A DNA stretch of 56,401 bases from Pseudomonadota bacterium (GTDB lineage: Bacteria > Pseudomonadota > Gammaproteobacteria > Pseudomonadales > Azotimanducaceae). Under the pieces are notes generated by a model, which was given only the letters and a program-made list of their open reading frames with translations, was not told where the DNA came from and made no database searches. Positions 54,481-56,401 of this stretch are shown one piece after another. Positions within the stretch are counted from its first letter, which is position 1. Each line of letters begins with the position of its first letter. The DNA is taken from contig JAQBUI010000022.1 of the NCBI GenBank assembly GCA_027624035.1, positions 1 through 56,401 of the forward strand, written 5' to 3'. Both the position numbers and the translations under genes were made by a program.

Positions 54481-54572
54481 GGCTTTCATGGAGGTTCTGG
54501 CCGCACGCTGTACCGTCCGGAAACTTCCCGGCACGACAGCGGCGTGCCCGACCCGGGCACGCTGAGGGCTCC
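54481..54572 (+). repeat. Dispersed ~90-bp intergenic repeat (copy A)
   Basis: Forward orientation, best-defined copy. Left GGCTTTCATGGAGGTTCTGG, core GTCCGGAAACTTCCCGGCAC, right GCGTGCCCGACCCGGGCACG with the perfect 9-bp stem, ending AGGGCTCC. It ends 5 bp before the stop of the nitroreductase on the opposite strand. Confidence 0.88.
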
Positions 54573-54576
54573 AGGG

Positions 54577-55209
54577 TTACTGCCAGGTGTCGAATCGCAT
54601 GATCTGTTCGACCGGCTGTCGGCTCACCGGGCCGAATTTACCCTTCGGATATCCCACTGGAATAAGGCACATGGCGGCCATGGTCTCGGGCAGTTTCAGG
54701 ACAGCAGACACCGCTTCAGGGTTCATGAGTGCCAGCGTCGTGGGCGTGGCTCCCAGCCCCAGCGCCCTGGCGGCGAGCAGGAGGTTCTGGATGCCTGGCC
54801 AGATAGAGCCACCGCTGGCAGCCACCATTCTCGGGTCCACCTTGGTGCCAAACTCCATACAGGCGATGATCAGAGCGGGCACCTCGTGCATGTGCTCCAT
54901 CTGCCAGATGACTGCATCCAGCATCCGTGATCGTTTGTCGGCGCTCTGGTGTGGCAGGGCATTGGCGCTGCCAGTCTGGGGCGCGATGTAGGCCTCGACT
55001 CCGGTCCGGTTCAGGTCAGCCAGTTGCTGCCTGACGTTCGGGTCCCGGACGATGATCCATCGACCATTTTGCATGTTCGATCCAGAAGGGGCCTGGTTTG
55101 CCGCGTCGACCAGCTTGACCAGCAACTCCTCCGGTACGTCGCGGGTCTGGAGCCGACGCATCGCGCGGCAGTGATACATCACTTCAAAGATGCCCATTTC
55201 GTCAGCCAC
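54577..55209 (-). CDS. Nitroreductase family protein
   Basis: 210 residues. The GTG at 55209 is chosen because AAGGAG sits eight bases upstream; the first ATG in frame is four codons later. Seen: [39 protein letters not shown], and the C-terminal [24 protein letters not shown] with [19 protein letters not shown]. It overlaps the end of ybjQ by 8 bp. It is a different branch from the nitroreductase at 7371-8036. Confidence 0.88.
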   Translation of the reverse strand: MADEMGIFEVMYHCRAMRRLQTRDVPEELLVKLVDAANQAPSGSNMQNGRWIIVRDPNVRQQLADLNRTGVEAYIAPQTGSANALPHQSADKRSRMLDAVIWQMEHMHEVPALIIACMEFGTKVDPRMVAASGGSIWPGIQNLLLAARALGLGATPTTLALMNPEAVSAVLKLPETMAAMCLIPVGYPKGKFGPVSRQPVEQIMRFDTWQ

Positions 55210-55543
55210 TGTTGTTCTCCTTATCTTCAATGAATACGGCAGTCCCGGTCACGCTGACCATCAGCATGCCGCCGGTTTGCCCGAAACTCTCATAATCCAC
55301 ATCCACCCCGACGATGGCATTGGCGCCGAGCTCTGCAGCCCAGTCCTCCATGTCCTCAAGGGCGATCTCGCGGGCCTTGCCCAGTTCTTTCTCATAGGCC
55401 CCCGAGCGGCCGCCGACCACGTCCCTGACCGCGGCAAAGAGGTCGCGGAACAGGTTGGCGCCCAGGATGGCCTCTCCGGTAACGAGGCCCAGATAGCGAA
55501 CGATTCGTTTGCCCTCGACGGATGGCGTAGTGGTGACGATCAT
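55202..55543 (-). CDS. YbjQ family heavy-metal-binding-domain protein (DUF74)
   Basis: 113 residues. Seen: [54 protein letters not shown] and [13 protein letters not shown], which fully match the YbjQ/DUF74 pattern. Members form pentamers; the function is unknown. The gene is the first of the minus-strand run, divergent from the isoaspartate methyltransferase gene across 48 bp, and its 3' end overlaps the nitroreductase start. Confidence 0.92.
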   Translation of the reverse strand: MIVTTTPSVEGKRIVRYLGLVTGEAILGANLFRDLFAAVRDVVGGRSGAYEKELGKAREIALEDMEDWAAELGANAIVGVDVDYESFGQTGGMLMVSVTGTAVFIEDKENNSG

Positions 55544-55591
55544 ATCGATCAGGCCGTTGATGGCTGGCGTTAACGGTGGATAATATCATGC

Positions 55592-56341
55592 ATGACAAGG
55601 CAACAGCCTCGAACGGTATGGCGAATCTTTGCGACCCTGCTCGGTCTGATTTGCTGTGGTGGCATCCTGGCGGAGATGAACTGGCAGGCCATGGCGACGA
55701 AACTGGTCGATGAAGTCAAGCGAGAGACCTATCTTGCACGGGATTACCTGGGGAAGAGTGAACTTGACCCGAGGGTACTTGCGGCCATGGAAAGTGTTCC
55801 AAGGCATGAATTTGTGCCTGAAATGGCTCGCGCCAGGGCCTATGGAAATCATCCGCTGCCGATCGGGGATGGTCAGACGATCTCCCAGCCTTTCATCGTC
55901 GCGTTGATGACGGACCTGCTGCAGGTGAAACCGGGTGACCGGGTCCTTGAGGTCGGCACCGGGTCCGGATACCAGGCAGCTGTGCTGGCCGAACTGGTTG
56001 ATGAGGTGTATTCGGTAGAAATTGTGGGCAACCTCGCCCGGGCTGCTTCGACCACCCTCGCCCTGCTTGGTTACGACAACGTACAGGTTCGACATGGGGA
56101 TGGTCTGCTGGGCTGGCCGGAGGCGGCGCCATTCGATGGCATTATGGTCACGGCTGCCGGGCTCGACATTCCCGATACGCTCATTGAGCAGTTGAAGCCT
56201 GGAGCCCGTCTGGTCATGCCTGTCGGCGCACAACACGAGGTCCAACAGCTCAAAGTAGTGACCAGAGAGTACACCGGCGGCCTGACAGAGACCGACAAAC
56301 TACCCGTTCGCTTTGTCCCCATTACCCGCAACGTTCGTTGA
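55592..56341 (+). CDS. pcm: Protein-L-isoaspartate O-methyltransferase with export-type N-terminus
   Basis: 249 residues. Seen: an N-terminal hydrophobic segment (VWRIFATLLGLICCGGILAEM, about 9-29) preceded by positive charges, then the PIMT domain: VPRHEFVPEMARARAYGNHPLPIGDGQTISQPFIVALMT, SAM motif VLEVGTGSGYQAAVLAELV, and FDGIMVTAAG with LKPGARLVMPVG. Standard cytosolic PIMT is about 210 residues and lacks the leader. So this copy would repair isoaspartyl residues in the periplasm or at the inner membrane; that location is inference. A hairpin follows at 56369-56389. Confidence 0.92.
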   Translation: MTRQQPRTVWRIFATLLGLICCGGILAEMNWQAMATKLVDEVKRETYLARDYLGKSELDPRVLAAMESVPRHEFVPEMARARAYGNHPLPIGDGQTISQPFIVALMTDLLQVKPGDRVLEVGTGSGYQAAVLAELVDEVYSVEIVGNLARAASTTLALLGYDNVQVRHGDGLLGWPEAAPFDGIMVTAAGLDIPDTLIEQLKPGARLVMPVGAQHEVQQLKVVTREYTGGLTETDKLPVRFVPITRNVR

Positions 56342-56368
56342 AAGTTGCCGCGAAAGTTGCGCAGCCGT

Positions 56369-56389
56369 GAAAGTTGGGCCGCAACTTTC
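56369..56389 (+). terminator. Hairpin after the isoaspartate methyltransferase gene
   Basis: GAAAGTTG, five-base loop GGCCG, CAACTTTC: a perfect 8-bp stem. It is preceded by two more GAAAGTTG words, so the 5' arm is present three times and could pair alternatively. No T run follows, so it is a likely but unproven transcript end. Confidence 0.5.
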
Positions 56390-56401
56390 CCAACCCCTCC
56401 C

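Overview
The window is a gene-dense, moderately high-GC bacterial chromosome segment. Its gene types (TonB-dependent receptor, RND efflux, tldD/pmbA, sirB1-like, trhO, ygiQ, CYP153 alkane hydroxylase, many acyl-CoA and F420/FMN-type enzymes) suggest an aerobic, probably aquatic gammaproteobacterium that uses lipids, hydrocarbons or terpenoids. That placement is inference from gene content. I saw no tRNA, rRNA, CRISPR array, phage block or intact insertion sequence.

Layout. 1-5000 (+): the 3' part of a YgiQ-type radical SAM gene, then a CaiB-type CoA transferase, an ACMSD-like amidohydrolase and an NAD(P)-dependent reductase. 5144-8036 (-): nitroreductase, trhO and a SirB1-type protein, with a doubtful small membrane ORF. 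8104-14725: a MaoC/hot-dog protein, a luciferase-like oxidoreductase, a run of small accessory enzymes (GFA, three GNAT acetyltransferases, a P-loop kinase, a DUF1993 protein) and a GAF-GGDEF cyclase. 14907-22446 (+): an RND efflux operon with a lipoprotein adaptor and two permeases. 22558-26662 (+): a double NTF2-like protein, NIPSNAP, DUF3820, a Kef-type antiporter, acylphosphatase and a DUF2238 membrane protein. 26787-30356 (-): a crotonase lacking the usual catalytic glutamates, then the tldD-tldE pair. 30418-36507 (+): two PH-domain membrane proteins, a DUF4430-like lipoprotein, a decayed RND fragment, a methyltransferase, an unrecognised 516-residue protein and a glycosyltransferase-like protein. 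36614-40270 (-): one giant polypeptide joining a sulfotransferase, a coiled coil and two GT2 domains. 40790-42561 (-): CYP153 P450 and its [2Fe-2S] ferredoxin, with a palindromic 29-bp tandem repeat between them. 42896-44977 (+): an acyl-CoA-dehydrogenase-like monooxygenase and a second luciferase-like enzyme. 45035-48771 (-): TonB receptor, Trm11-like methyltransferase, zinc-ribbon protein. 49335-55543 (-): a lipid/aromatic block (AMP-forming CoA ligase, Rieske ferredoxin, TesB thioesterase, dienoyl-CoA-isomerase-like crotonase, cupin), preceded by YbjQ and a nitroreductase. 55592-56341 (+): a protein-L-isoaspartate methyltransferase with an export-type N-terminus.

How the genes may work together: CYP153 with its ferredoxin would hydroxylate alkyl chains. 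The CoA ligase, CoA transferase, crotonases, acyl-CoA-dehydrogenase-like enzyme and thioesterase could then handle the acids as CoA thioesters. The TonB receptor, RND pump and lipoproteins manage traffic across the envelope. Sulfotransferase-GT, GT-like and methyltransferase genes at 33.3-40.3 kb look like a surface-glycan or modification locus.

The most unusual signals are non-coding or architectural. A dispersed ~90-bp intergenic repeat occurs in about eight copies. A four-unit palindromic repeat has a unit that contains the stop codon of the ferredoxin gene. The others are the sulfotransferase/coiled-coil/GT2/GT2 fusion and the unknown protein paired with a GT-A-like protein.
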